In this document: positions 17,093-24,848 of the stretch, piece after piece | Numbering within the stretch: the first letter of the stretch is position 1 | How the letters are laid out: every line of letters begins with the position of its first letter | Source: Chryseobacterium sp. 39-10 | Lineage (GTDB): Bacteria > Bacteroidota > Bacteroidia > Flavobacteriales > Weeksellaceae | DNA: 44,149 bases | Reading direction: 5' to 3' | Assembly: GCA_001898255.1 (NCBI GenBank) | Contig: MKTK01000007.1 | Span: forward strand, 128,746-172,894 | Notes under the pieces: generated by a model | Told to the model about the DNA's origin: nothing | What the model saw: only the letters and a program-made list of their open reading frames with translations | Database searches by the model: none | Position numbers and translations under genes: made by a program

Positions 17093-17803
17093 GACTAATT
17101 CACGGTAATAAACTGCACATTTTGCCAGATGTGTTCCGTACCACGAAAATGCTTCACCATCCACCAAGATTATTTTTTGGTTGGGGAGTTGTGCTTGCAA
17201 CTCATCAATGTGCTGCTGCCGAAAAGGAAAAGGTTCGGACGAGAGAAAAATGTAATCTGCTTCCTGCATTTTTGCAATGGAAATTTCGGGATAACGCGTT
17301 TCGTTTGTCAACAGATTCACTAGTCCCAGTTTTTCGATAACATTACTGATAAAAGTATCTCCGCCCACCGACATATAAGGATTTTTCCAAATCAGGTAGG
17401 CCACCTTTATTGGTTGTGAAACGATGTTTTCTTCGAAAACCTTTCTTATTCGAAGATTAAAATCGGCGGCCTTCTCTTCTTTATTTAAAAGCTTTCCCAG
17501 ATCGGTAAGAAACTTTTCATTATCTGCTAAAGTCTCGATATCGGTGAGCCAGACATCTGCATGCTTCATCAGTTCTTCCACCTGAGTTTTTTGATTCTCT
17601 TCTTTGTTTGCGATGATAATTTCGGGCTTTAATGCGCGAATTTTTTCGATGTTTAAATTTTTTGTACCACCAACAATTTCGACTTTTTTGACAAGATCAA
17701 CGGGATGGACACAGAATTTAGTGCGCCCAATGATCCGCGTTTCATCAAGTCCAAAATCAAAGAGTGTTTCGGTAATACTCGGAACCAGTGAAATAATCTT
17801 CAA
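17081..17803 (-). CDS. BtuF-like helical-backbone metal/cofactor-binding protein, no signal peptide
   Basis: A 240-residue protein of the periplasmic-binding-protein family that binds vitamin B12 or iron chelates: IISLVPSITETLFDFGLDE at the start, IEKIRALKPEIIIANKEEN, MSVGGDTFISNVIEKLGL, and a C-terminal half with DYIFLSSEPFPF. No signal peptide or lipobox is present and no ABC permease or ATPase gene is nearby, so a cytoplasmic or unusual role is possible. The start is odd: the only plausible codon is TTG at 17803. An ATG seven bases upstream (17810) is out of frame, and a stop closes the frame at 17812. The next in-frame Met is about 80 residues inside. Confidence 0.75.
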   Translation of the reverse strand: MKIISLVPSITETLFDFGLDETRIIGRTKFCVHPVDLVKKVEIVGGTKNLNIEKIRALKPEIIIANKEENQKTQVEELMKHADVWLTDIETLADNEKFLTDLGKLLNKEEKAADFNLRIRKVFEENIVSQPIKVAYLIWKNPYMSVGGDTFISNVIEKLGLVNLLTNETRYPEISIAKMQEADYIFLSSEPFPFRQQHIDELQAQLPNQKIILVDGEAFSWYGTHLAKCAVYYRELVTQI

Positions 17804-17848
17804 AATGCATTACTTTAATGGTTAAAATTCAGATGAAAAGAAGAAAAA

Positions 17849-19168
17849 TCAGAGCAATTTGCCACTAAGGAAAATCCCTGCGACGGTAAAATAGATGATT
17901 AAACCTGTGACATCCACTAAAGTGGCAACAAAAGGTGCGGAAGAAGTAGCAGGGTCGAGTTTAAGTTTTTTAAGGACAAACGGAATCATAGAACCGCTAA
18001 GGGTGCCCCACAAAACAATCATCACCAGCGAAACGCCTACGCTTAACCCAATAAAAACCCAGTGATCGCCGTATTGAAAAAAGCCCGCTTTCTGCCAAAG
18101 CATAATCCTGATAAAACCAATCACCCCTAAAATTCCACCGAGACAAAGTCCCGATACGATTTCCTTTCTCATCACATACCACCAGTCTTTCAGGGTGATT
18201 TCTTGTAATGCCATGGCACGAATAATAAGCGTCGCGGCCTGCGAACCAGAATTACCACCACTGGAAATAATAAGCGGAACAAACAAAGCCAGCACCACTG
18301 CTTTCTGAATTTCGTGTTCGAAGTAACCCATCGCTGATGCCGTCAGCATTTCGGAGAAAAAAAGGATAATAAGCCAGGTGGCTCGTTTGCGAATCATCTC
18401 CAGCCAATCGGTTTGGGTATATGGCAAATCCAATGCTTCCAAACCCCCGAATTTCTGAATATCCTCGGTATTTTGCTGTTCTATCTGATCCAAAATATCA
18501 TCAATCGTCACAATACCAACCAATACGCCGGCTTCAGTGACAATGGGTAAAGCGGTACGGTCATATTTTTCAAAATAGGTCACCGCATCTTCTTTGGAAG
18601 TCATGGTTGAAATGGCCACAAAATGATTATCGGTAATTTCTGATATCAAAGTATCTTCTTCCTCCAGCAGCAGCGAACCAATGGCAATATCATCAATGAG
18701 TTTATTGCGCTCATCCACAACATACAGATGGTTCATGGTTTCCATCTTTTTGCCTACTTTCTTAATCTGATCCAGACATCTCTTTACCGTCCATTCTTTT
18801 CGGATCTGGATGTAGTAAGGAGTCATCAGACGTGCAATGGAATCGGAATGGTAGCCCAAAAGTTTCAGGGCAATTCTTCTTTCCTGCGGATTTAGGTGGT
18901 TGATGGAATACTTGATGAGTTCATCCGGAAAATCTTCAAACAATGCCGTTCTGTCGTCTGGCGTCATGGCATTCAAAATTTCGGAAACCTCTTCGCTGCC
19001 GATACTCCGAATGGTTTCTTCCTGAAAATCGGGATCTAGGTGAGAAAAAACTTCGGCTTTATACTGCTTGGGCACTTTCAGGAACGCCAAAAGCCGCTCG
19101 TCGGCATGAAGCTCACTAAGCGTTTCTGCAATATCTGCGGGATTAAAAATGAGTTCCTGCGTATCCAC
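17849..19168 (-). CDS. mgtE: MgtE-type magnesium transporter
   Basis: Mg2+ channel/transporter gated by cytoplasmic Mg2+. Domain order: an N-terminal helical superhelix ([20 protein letters not shown], then [34 protein letters not shown]), two CBS repeats ([20 protein letters not shown] and [20 protein letters not shown]), then a five-helix membrane domain beginning near [16 protein letters not shown] with [17 protein letters not shown] and [16 protein letters not shown]. That gives about 439 residues, the family length. I place the start at GTG 19168 (encoding [12 protein letters not shown]), because the upstream in-frame TTG at 19192 lies inside a -7 promoter box. Confidence 0.93.
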   Translation of the reverse strand: MDTQELIFNPADIAETLSELHADERLLAFLKVPKQYKAEVFSHLDPDFQEETIRSIGSEEVSEILNAMTPDDRTALFEDFPDELIKYSINHLNPQERRIALKLLGYHSDSIARLMTPYYIQIRKEWTVKRCLDQIKKVGKKMETMNHLYVVDERNKLIDDIAIGSLLLEEEDTLISEITDNHFVAISTMTSKEDAVTYFEKYDRTALPIVTEAGVLVGIVTIDDILDQIEQQNTEDIQKFGGLEALDLPYTQTDWLEMIRKRATWLIILFFSEMLTASAMGYFEHEIQKAVVLALFVPLIISSGGNSGSQAATLIIRAMALQEITLKDWWYVMRKEIVSGLCLGGILGVIGFIRIMLWQKAGFFQYGDHWVFIGLSVGVSLVMIVLWGTLSGSMIPFVLKKLKLDPATSSAPFVATLVDVTGLIIYFTVAGIFLSGKLL

Positions 19169-19189
19169 CTCAATTCTTTTTGAACAGTG

Positions 19190-19197
19190 CAAAAATA
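19190..19197 (-). promoter_or_regulatory. -7 promoter box for mgtE
   Basis: The minus strand reads TATTTTTG followed by CAC. It lies 21 bases before GTG 19168. The third T, last T and G of the box form the in-frame TTG that would otherwise look like a start codon. Confidence 0.5.
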
Positions 19198-19250
19198 GCT
19201 CAAAATCTTAAAAATACCGAATAATTAAAGATTTTAAAATGAACAGAAAA

Positions 19251-19820
19251 TTAATTCTCGATGGGAGCTTCGAATTCATGATGCAACTTCCGGAGACTTT
19301 TTCCCATGTTGCGCATTGCACCCGCTGTTCCTATTTTAATGGAATTTTCGGCAGAACCCAACAATCTTGCATTCTTTCGGTAAGTATCATAATTAGTCTC
19401 TGTGATGTAATTTCCCTGGGCATCATATATTTTTAAACTCACCACTACCTGATTCGAAAATACATATTTTCCCAATCCCACTTTAAAAAATTTTACTTTG
19501 GGTACCACGGCCAAATCGGCATTGTTGTTTTCGCAGAATTCTTTCAACAGCTCTGCGTTGGCAGAATCAAAAGGAATATTGGCATCTACACGAAGCATTT
19601 TGTAATTCCGAAATCGTCCGTAGCGATCCGAAACCGCTGAGAAAAATGAGGAATAGGTGGGTTCTTTAATCTCCTCAACGTCGGGGAAAATTTCGGGATT
19701 AAAATAAATGATATTATTCACTTTGGTATCTCGGCCAAAAATAGCGTGTGCACTCGCAGAATGACATCCTGTGATTACAACTAATGAGGCGAAAGAGAAG
19801 AGAATAAAAATCTTTTTCAT
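19251..19820 (-). CDS. Conserved lipoprotein of unknown function
   Basis: A 189-residue lipoprotein (lipobox VITGC, Cys19). The body has an alternating alpha/beta pattern (DANIPFDSANAELLKEFCEN, then ADLAVVPKVKFFKVG, then VVVSLKIYDAQGNYITE), reminiscent of small periplasmic proteins that detect or dock at the outer membrane. I recognise no named family. ATG 19820 is chosen because an in-frame start at 19850 would lie upstream of the transcription start implied by the promoter at 19836-19866. mgtE starts 83 bp downstream and has its own -7 box. Confidence 0.75.
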   Translation of the reverse strand: MKKIFILFSFASLVVITGCHSASAHAIFGRDTKVNNIIYFNPEIFPDVEEIKEPTYSSFFSAVSDRYGRFRNYKMLRVDANIPFDSANAELLKEFCENNNADLAVVPKVKFFKVGLGKYVFSNQVVVSLKIYDAQGNYITETNYDTYRKNARLLGSAENSIKIGTAGAMRNMGKSLRKLHHEFEAPIEN

Positions 19821-19835
19821 GGAAGAGTGTTGCGG

Positions 19836-19866
19836 CAAAATTACTGACATCCAGTGGATTTACAAA
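19836..19866 (-). promoter_or_regulatory. Promoter of the 19251-19820 lipoprotein gene
   Basis: The minus strand reads TTTG (19863-19866), 19 bases, then TAATTTTG (19836-19843). Both elements match the Bacteroidota consensus exactly with ideal spacing. Confidence 0.7.
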
Positions 19867-19952
19867 GTAAAATTTAAGATTTCTTTAACATTTCTTTCTA
19901 TTTCGCTCCATTCACAGGATCAATAACGTTTTCGGGATTAAAAAAATAGTTG

Positions 19953-19960
19953 TACTTTTG
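19953..19960 (+). promoter_or_regulatory. Promoter (-7 box) of rpsO
   Basis: TACTTTTG followed by CACC lies 36 bases before the rpsO ATG. A weak -33-like TTTTCG ends 18 bases upstream (19934). Confidence 0.65.
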
Positions 19961-19996
19961 CACCCGTTACATAATAATCATTAAAATAATATTGGA

Positions 19997-20266
19997 ATGT
20001 ACTTAACAACTGACAAGAAGAAAGAAATCTTCGCAAAACACGGAAAGTCTGATGCAGACACAGGAAGCGCAGAAGGACAAGTAGCCCTTTTCACTTTCAG
20101 AATTAATCACTTATCTCAGCACCTTAAAAAAAACCATAAGGATTTCGCTACAGAAAAATCTTTGGTAAAATTGGTAGGGAAAAGAAAAAGATTGTTAGAT
20201 TATCTTAAAAGTAAAGATATCAGCCGTTACAGAGCGATTATCGCTGATTTGGGATTAAGAAAATAA
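19997..20266 (+). CDS. rpsO: 30S ribosomal protein S15
   Basis: Primary 16S rRNA-binding protein of the 30S platform. At 89 residues it has the normal length, with the signature HLKKNHKDFATEKSLVKLVG followed by KRKRLLDYLKSKD and YRAIIADLGLRK at the end. It stands alone between its own promoter box and a strong terminator. In many bacteria rpsO precedes pnp; here pnp lies about 8 kb downstream on the same strand, separated by the CDCL locus. Confidence 0.98.
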   Translation: MYLTTDKKKEIFAKHGKSDADTGSAEGQVALFTFRINHLSQHLKKNHKDFATEKSLVKLVGKRKRLLDYLKSKDISRYRAIIADLGLRK

Positions 20267-20283
20267 TCCGGATTAAAAATTAC

Positions 20284-20318
20284 AAAAAAGCTGTTTCGTT
20301 TTTCGGAACAGCTTTTTT
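20284..20318. terminator. Bidirectional terminator between rpsO and the CDCL operon
   Basis: A 14-bp stem (20284-20297 with 20305-20318) starts with six A and ends with six T, so it gives a T-run on either strand. It serves rpsO from the left and the five-gene operon ending at 20341 from the right. Confidence 0.8.
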
Positions 20319-20340
20319 ATTTGGAGTATCAGAGTATTTT

Positions 20341-20868
20341 TTATTCTAAAATGTCAGCGATCAGAAAACCGTTACCGGTATCTTCCACCACAATTGTTCT
20401 GCTATATTTTTCTTTAAATCCCGGATCATTAAGGATGACATCAAAAAAGTATTTATTTTGATTGTGTGATTGTAATTCACATTTTTGGACCTCAATTTTC
20501 GACCAATCCTGCCCCGATATCAAAAATCCTTCACCAATTCCCGCTTGGTCTGTATTAAAGCTTTCCTTCCATTTATCTCGAAACTGCTTCTCGGTTAAGG
20601 AACCATCCCTGTCCATGCCAACATTGGTTGCATCTGTTTTGTACTCGTAATACTTGGCTGTTGTAATCGGTTTCATCTCCGGAAGCTCTTGTTGAAAATA
20701 CTGATCAATCGCACGCGTTAACCATTTCTTTGCAGCTTCTGACTGATTTATTTCTGTTGGCTTCCCGAGCTTAACTTCTTTTGGAGCTGGCTGACTATCA
20801 ACAACACTCTGTTTCTGGCACTGAATAGTTGATAGCACCAAACAAAGGATATTAAACATTGCTTTCAT
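20341..20868 (-). CDS. Lipoprotein of unknown function, last gene of the CDCL operon
   Basis: A 175-residue protein with a signal sequence and lipobox-like STIQC (Cys17). The mature part starts with a Pro/Lys linker and then a compact alpha/beta region (WLTRAIDQYFQQE, DGSLTEKQFRDKWKESF, KYFFDVILNDPGFKEKYSR, GNGFLIADILE). The shape resembles small NTF2-like or DUF3828-type lipoproteins, but I cannot assign it. It begins 6 bp after the preceding gene, so it is almost certainly co-transcribed with the cytolysin-like protein. Possible jobs are an accessory or protective factor for the producing cell; no motif proves either. Confidence 0.65.
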   Translation of the reverse strand: MKAMFNILCLVLSTIQCQKQSVVDSQPAPKEVKLGKPTEINQSEAAKKWLTRAIDQYFQQELPEMKPITTAKYYEYKTDATNVGMDRDGSLTEKQFRDKWKESFNTDQAGIGEGFLISGQDWSKIEVQKCELQSHNQNKYFFDVILNDPGFKEKYSRTIVVEDTGNGFLIADILE

Positions 20869-20874
20869 AATCTG

Positions 20875-21567
20875 TTATTTCTCTTTATAACCCAGGTAAA
20901 GATAACCATCCTCTTTTATTTCGGAGCCTTCTTTATCTGTTCTGTACATTTTTAATTGTCCCGGATACGCAAGCAACATCCAATACGAATCATCGTACTG
21001 CATCATCAGCCCATTCGCCGGCAAAAGTGATGTAGGATCGGTAATGAAATGGTCGTTGTGCACAAACACTGGTTTTAAGATGATGAATTTATAGGACTTG
21101 GCAACCTTTCCTTTTTTCAGTTTTTGTAGCCCAGCAACGGCGGAAAGCAAGATGCGCTCATGCCGATCCAATTTAATCTGATCACCTCTGTAATAGTTAT
21201 CTGTCACCGTTAAAGGAACTTTTTTCTTTAAAAAATTATTCATAGGATATTCCTCTCTGGCCCACAATACTTCTATAACTCTCGCCTTTTTGTATTTTAG
21301 CATTCCACCAACACCCCCGACAATTGATCTTTTAATCTCTTTACAATTTTTATCTTTAAAAGAGTTAACGGTGATCATATCGACTCCTTTTTTAGGTTCT
21401 TTCTCCAAATGGTACAACGTATCGCCTTCCACCTCCACAATGCTGAGCATCATGTAATTATCAGATTGTGCAATCTGCTCCTGATAACATTTGGGGATTC
21501 TACTCTGCTGAGCCACGATAAAAGTTGAAGCCCAAATCATTATTCCTAAAATACTCTGCTTACCCAT
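20875..21567 (-). CDS. Secreted protein of unknown function, fourth gene of the CDCL operon
   Basis: A 230-residue protein with an N-terminal export signal (ILGIMIWASTFIVAQQ) and no lipobox Cys at the cleavage site. The mature protein has two Cys (IPKCYQEQ and KNCKEI) that could form a disulfide, a short Gly-rich turn (GGVGGML), and a beta-rich second half ending GYLYLGYKEK. I recognise no family. It lies 6 bp after the gene before it and 6 bp before the next, so all three small genes behave as one translational unit. Function is open; its place beside a pore-forming protein makes an accessory role plausible. Confidence 0.6.
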   Translation of the reverse strand: MGKQSILGIMIWASTFIVAQQSRIPKCYQEQIAQSDNYMMLSIVEVEGDTLYHLEKEPKKGVDMITVNSFKDKNCKEIKRSIVGGVGGMLKYKKARVIEVLWAREEYPMNNFLKKKVPLTVTDNYYRGDQIKLDRHERILLSAVAGLQKLKKGKVAKSYKFIILKPVFVHNDHFITDPTSLLPANGLMMQYDDSYWMLLAYPGQLKMYRTDKEGSEIKEDGYLYLGYKEK

Positions 21568-21573
21568 AATGGT

Positions 21574-22083
21574 TTAGATTTTTATTAAATGAAATACGAT
21601 GGAAGAACTAATGTAGGTCTCTATTCCGGAGCCACCATTATTCGCTAAGGTTGAGCGGTACATTTCTGGAGTAAAAGAAATAATAAGGGTATTCCCATTT
21701 CTTTCATACGAAGCTTTCTGCTCTGCATTATGATGACCATCAAAGATGATTTTATCTCCTGCCAATTTGTAATTGCCTATTTCATCTTGTTGTGCTCCAG
21801 GAATCGAAAGAAAACCGATCCCATGGGCAAACTCGAAGACGGCACCACTCCACACCCGATTAAAATCCAAGGTTACCGCTGGTGACTTACGACCACCTGG
21901 ATAGATGACTACTGGGCCACCACTCACTTTTACCACCTTCCATTTCCCTCCAATATCAGCAGTAGCCATATCTTTTGCAACATTTTCTATTGACGCAGTA
22001 GGAAGTTTTTTCTCGCTTTCTTCCTTAGCTCCCTGGCAAGCACCAAGGAGCAAAAGAAAGCTTATTATGAAATAGTATTTCAT
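21574..22083 (-). CDS. Lipocalin-like lipoprotein, third gene of the CDCL operon
   Basis: A 169-residue lipoprotein with lipobox LLGAC (Cys16). From about residue 40 it shows a lipocalin-like pattern of short strands: GGKWKVVKVSGG, AVFEFAHGIGFL, GNYKLAGDKIIFDG, ASYERNGNTLIISF and SSSIVFHLIKI at the end. Many Bacteroidota lipocalin-like lipoproteins follow this form. ATG 22083 starts the leader; an upstream in-frame ATG at 22107 adds eight residues with no leader character. It begins 29 bp after the cytolysin-like gene. A lipid- or ligand-binding lipoprotein next to a pore former might act in self-protection or delivery, which is inference. Confidence 0.6.
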   Translation of the reverse strand: MKYYFIISFLLLLGACQGAKEESEKKLPTASIENVAKDMATADIGGKWKVVKVSGGPVVIYPGGRKSPAVTLDFNRVWSGAVFEFAHGIGFLSIPGAQQDEIGNYKLAGDKIIFDGHHNAEQKASYERNGNTLIISFTPEMYRSTLANNGGSGIETYISSSIVFHLIKI

Positions 22084-22112
22084 GGTTATGTTATTTTTAA
22101 TGATCATAGGAA

Positions 22113-23966
22113 TTAGTTAACATCTACATCCCGACCCAAAACAAATACTTGAGCATCGAATTCGGCTTCATTACTTCTAATATCTGCCTGCAATTTCAAC
22201 ATATTGGGTTCTCGGGTATTTTCCATCGATTTCCTCATTTTCTTCAACTCCATGTTTGTGGATCTTCCATAATTTCGCTGGAGTTGATCGGAGTAAATTC
22301 CTTTTTCATAGAAACCAAGATAAGACGTTCCTAAAACAATTTTCGAGTTCTGTAAATCTTCTTCCGACATCCCTAATTTCCAGATATTAGATGCGCCCGT
22401 GTACGACGAGCTGCTTCCCTTCATCATTTTTTGCACCGATTTGCAACCGTTGTTTCCTTCTTTATTGCGGCACATCAATCGCACCCTTCCTTTGGACTGA
22501 TTGCCTACAAAAAGTTCTGCAAATACATCGAATCCAATTTTTTCTTCCATCTTATCACCTTCTTTATAAGTCAATTGCTTCAGGTCAATCTCCACATCGT
22601 ACACCCGTTTCTTATCCTTTGGTGGTTTGGGCACGCAATCAATAGGACTAAATGTATCGGTAACATTAACGGTCTTAATTTGCTTACCGTTCATGTTCTG
22701 AAAATCAATGTAAATTGGTGCTGCATTTTCAGTGGTTATTTCTTGAAGCGCTTCGTTCAGTTTTGAAATAATTTGGTTTCGATCCGTACTTAAAAACCCG
22801 GTATTCTTTCCCCCAACAATATACATTTTAACTTCGGTGTTGTTGCCAAGTCCTTTCTGAATCGATTCTAAATCCAACTCAGCACCATACCCCATACCAC
22901 CACCGTATGAAGCATTAAAATTAACCGCGTCCTGATAAGAATTAATTTTTATTTTAAGAGAAACCAATGCTCGAAAACCGTACGTAACACTACTTAGAAA
23001 CATAAGTCCATGCTTTTTGGCATCTTCCGGATTAACAAATACGCCATTTTCCGGTATCTCTGCAATGATGGAGAACATTTCCTGTGTTACATCAATTAAC
23101 AAATGCCGTTCGTTACTTTGTCGCTCACTACTGATAGCACCGAATATCTTGGCGCCAAACCCAGAAGCACCTGCAGAAACAGAAATTATACTCTCGGCTT
23201 CGGAGGACACTTCATAAACCTTACCTTTGTAAGATCCCACTTTTTTTGAAATAGGCGTCCTGTTGGCCAGCGCATTCTTGGCTGTCATGATGTCTATTCG
23301 AGTGGGGTTTTCAATAATTTCGTAAGGAACACCTTTCGTTTTGGAGGTGGTGGCAATACGGATAGGGTTACGATTAGCTTTTTCTGGCTGCATAGAACCA
23401 TTGAAGAAATTTTCGAAGGTAAATACTGAACCTGGTAGAAGATACGTATTCTTCGATTCGTTATACACATTCATGAAGGAGTCGTCCTCCATGCTCACTT
23501 TCACTGGCGTAGTAACACAGTCTGTCCATTCGTCTCCCGCTGCCCTTTCGCTCTTACCTTTCTGTTTACCTCCAACTGAGCTTCTGCCAAGCATTTGAGA
23601 TACGTCACTTCTTAAGCTTCCCCCAAAAATCACCCTGGTGGTAAGTTTAGATTTGTCGGCAAATGTTTTTTGCTTTACGATATCGTTATCTGGAATAGGA
23701 ATAACCATCTTCTGTACAGTTTTACCAATTCCGTTCGAAAACAAAGATGAAGATATAACCTTTTTATCATCGTTGGATTTTGGTGATTCTTTCGACGATA
23801 CACTAATCTTATCACGATCTGATTTTTTTTGCCCATTTGGTTTCTGCTCAATTGGGACTGATTTACCGATTTTAATCCCGCCACCTGTTCGCTGTGCTCT
23901 TGCAGTAAATCCCACCGATAGAAATACACCTACCGCAAGCATGGATAATACAAATTGATTTTTCAT
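22113..23966 (-). CDS. Cholesterol-dependent cytolysin-like (CDCL) pore-forming protein
   Basis: A 617-residue exported protein with signal peptide 1-24 (FTARA, cut before Gln25) and a charged, low-complexity region to about residue 150. A core at about 165-445 follows cytolysin order: YLLPGSVFTFEN, NPIRIATTSKTKG; the first transmembrane-hairpin region (255-297); DVTQEMFSIIAEIPENGVF; FLSSVTYGFRALVSLKIKI; a second Gly-rich hairpin region (YGGGMGYG, 354-361); YIVGG with Gly385-Gly386 at the conserved hinge; and APIYIDFQNMNG. Compare perfringolysin segments YKQIFYTVSANLP, VSNVAYGRTVFVKLE and VVLGG. The C-terminal domain (about 450-617) lacks the Trp-rich undecapeptide ECTGLAWEWWR, so cholesterol binding is unlikely. 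CDCL proteins are known from Elizabethkingia. The family call is from motif order; no alignment was run. Confidence 0.82.
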   Translation of the reverse strand: MKNQFVLSMLAVGVFLSVGFTARAQRTGGGIKIGKSVPIEQKPNGQKKSDRDKISVSSKESPKSNDDKKVISSSLFSNGIGKTVQKMVIPIPDNDIVKQKTFADKSKLTTRVIFGGSLRSDVSQMLGRSSVGGKQKGKSERAAGDEWTDCVTTPVKVSMEDDSFMNVYNESKNTYLLPGSVFTFENFFNGSMQPEKANRNPIRIATTSKTKGVPYEIIENPTRIDIMTAKNALANRTPISKKVGSYKGKVYEVSSEAESIISVSAGASGFGAKIFGAISSERQSNERHLLIDVTQEMFSIIAEIPENGVFVNPEDAKKHGLMFLSSVTYGFRALVSLKIKINSYQDAVNFNASYGGGMGYGAELDLESIQKGLGNNTEVKMYIVGGKNTGFLSTDRNQIISKLNEALQEITTENAAPIYIDFQNMNGKQIKTVNVTDTFSPIDCVPKPPKDKKRVYDVEIDLKQLTYKEGDKMEEKIGFDVFAELFVGNQSKGRVRLMCRNKEGNNGCKSVQKMMKGSSSSYTGASNIWKLGMSEEDLQNSKIVLGTSYLGFYEKGIYSDQLQRNYGRSTNMELKKMRKSMENTREPNMLKLQADIRSNEAEFDAQVFVLGRDVDVN

Positions 23967-24000
23967 TGTTAGTAAATTTTAATTGATATTTATAACTATT

Positions 24001-24606
24001 TTAATTAATTACACTACGTTCTATCGCATATTCAAAACTCATCCAAGCACCATCAACATCGATAATATACTTTACATAATTTCGAAGCGGAAAATCCATA
24101 TCCATCAGTCGGAAAGACCGTACACTGGCTTTGCTGAGCCGATGAACTTTACCGTTCGGTAACTTTAGCACAGCGGCATAAGTACCGATAACAAGTTTTG
24201 TGTCGGAATTGACTTGACTGGCAGGAATGGTTATTTTAAATCTTTTGCCACCATTAAACTTGGTATCAAATTCCAAAGGGCCATCTTCCATTACATTACA
24301 AGATCCAGCGGATGGAAAACTACTTTTTTTGTAACCATAAAGCACAAAGGGGCATATACTACTCAAAGAACTTTGTACCTTGGTTAGCTCGGGCCACACA
24401 ATAACTCCATTGTTGACCACTGCTGCATTTTGCATGAGCGACAGTGTTGAAAGTACACCTGGATAAGCAAGATTAGTGACCTCCGAAAAGGTAATGGTAT
24501 ACACATATTTTTTCTCGCTCTTACTACCCAATTCCAACCCTGTTTTGATTCTTTGCCCAGAAACCAAAAAGGGAATTATGGAAAAGAACATCAACATTTT
24601 CTTCAT
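24001..24606 (-). CDS. Secreted protein of unknown function, first gene of the CDCL operon
   Basis: A 201-residue protein with a signal peptide (MKKMLMFFSIIPFLVSGQ) and a beta-rich mature part: KKYVYTITFSEVTNL, GKRFKITIPASQV, KLVIGTYAAVLKLPNGKVH, VKYIIDVDGAWMSFEYAIER. Two Cys (SSICPF and GSCNV) could pair. No family is recognised. ATG 24606 starts the leader; in-frame ATGs up to 24669 add a non-leader stretch. It precedes the CDCL gene by 34 bp and so is its first co-transcribed partner. It is much smaller than a CDC fold, so it is not a classical second pore subunit; it could be a chaperone, partner or inhibitor. Confidence 0.6.
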   Translation of the reverse strand: MKKMLMFFSIIPFLVSGQRIKTGLELGSKSEKKYVYTITFSEVTNLAYPGVLSTLSLMQNAAVVNNGVIVWPELTKVQSSLSSICPFVLYGYKKSSFPSAGSCNVMEDGPLEFDTKFNGGKRFKITIPASQVNSDTKLVIGTYAAVLKLPNGKVHRLSKASVRSFRLMDMDFPLRNYVKYIIDVDGAWMSFEYAIERSVIN

Positions 24607-24753
24607 TACATGTAAGCTTGGTGATTGCTGATATTTTAGCATCATATTTATTTTCATGAGGTTATGCATTTTCTTACTACCGTTCTGCTACTTGGCACGA
24701 ACAAAGTAAGCGAACACTTCAACTCGATTTTGCACAAATGATTGGAGAACAAG

Positions 24754-24788
24754 TCTCAACGAGTGAGCACCCTTTTTCAATGAGTGAG
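24754..24788. promoter_or_regulatory. Direct repeat, candidate LytTR regulator operator between CDCL operon and kinase gene
   Basis: Two direct repeats, TCTCAACGAGTGAG (24754-24767) and TTTCAATGAGTGAG (24775-24788), match at 12 of 14 bases and start exactly 21 bp apart, two helical turns. LytTR proteins typically bind two 9-bp direct repeats on one face of the helix with this spacing (family knowledge). The complement strand reads CTCGTTGAG and CTCATTGAA, partly matching the LytTR half-site core GTTnA. On the minus strand, a weak promoter-like box TTACTTTG (24702-24709) lies downstream, which would place the repeats about 60-90 bases upstream of a CDCL-operon start. The regulator gene is 3 kb away. 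Confidence 0.6.
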
Positions 24789-24848
24789 ATTCGCGGGTTC
24801 TTATTTGAATTTTATTTATTTTAGTCCCACTAATAAAATGATGATACC

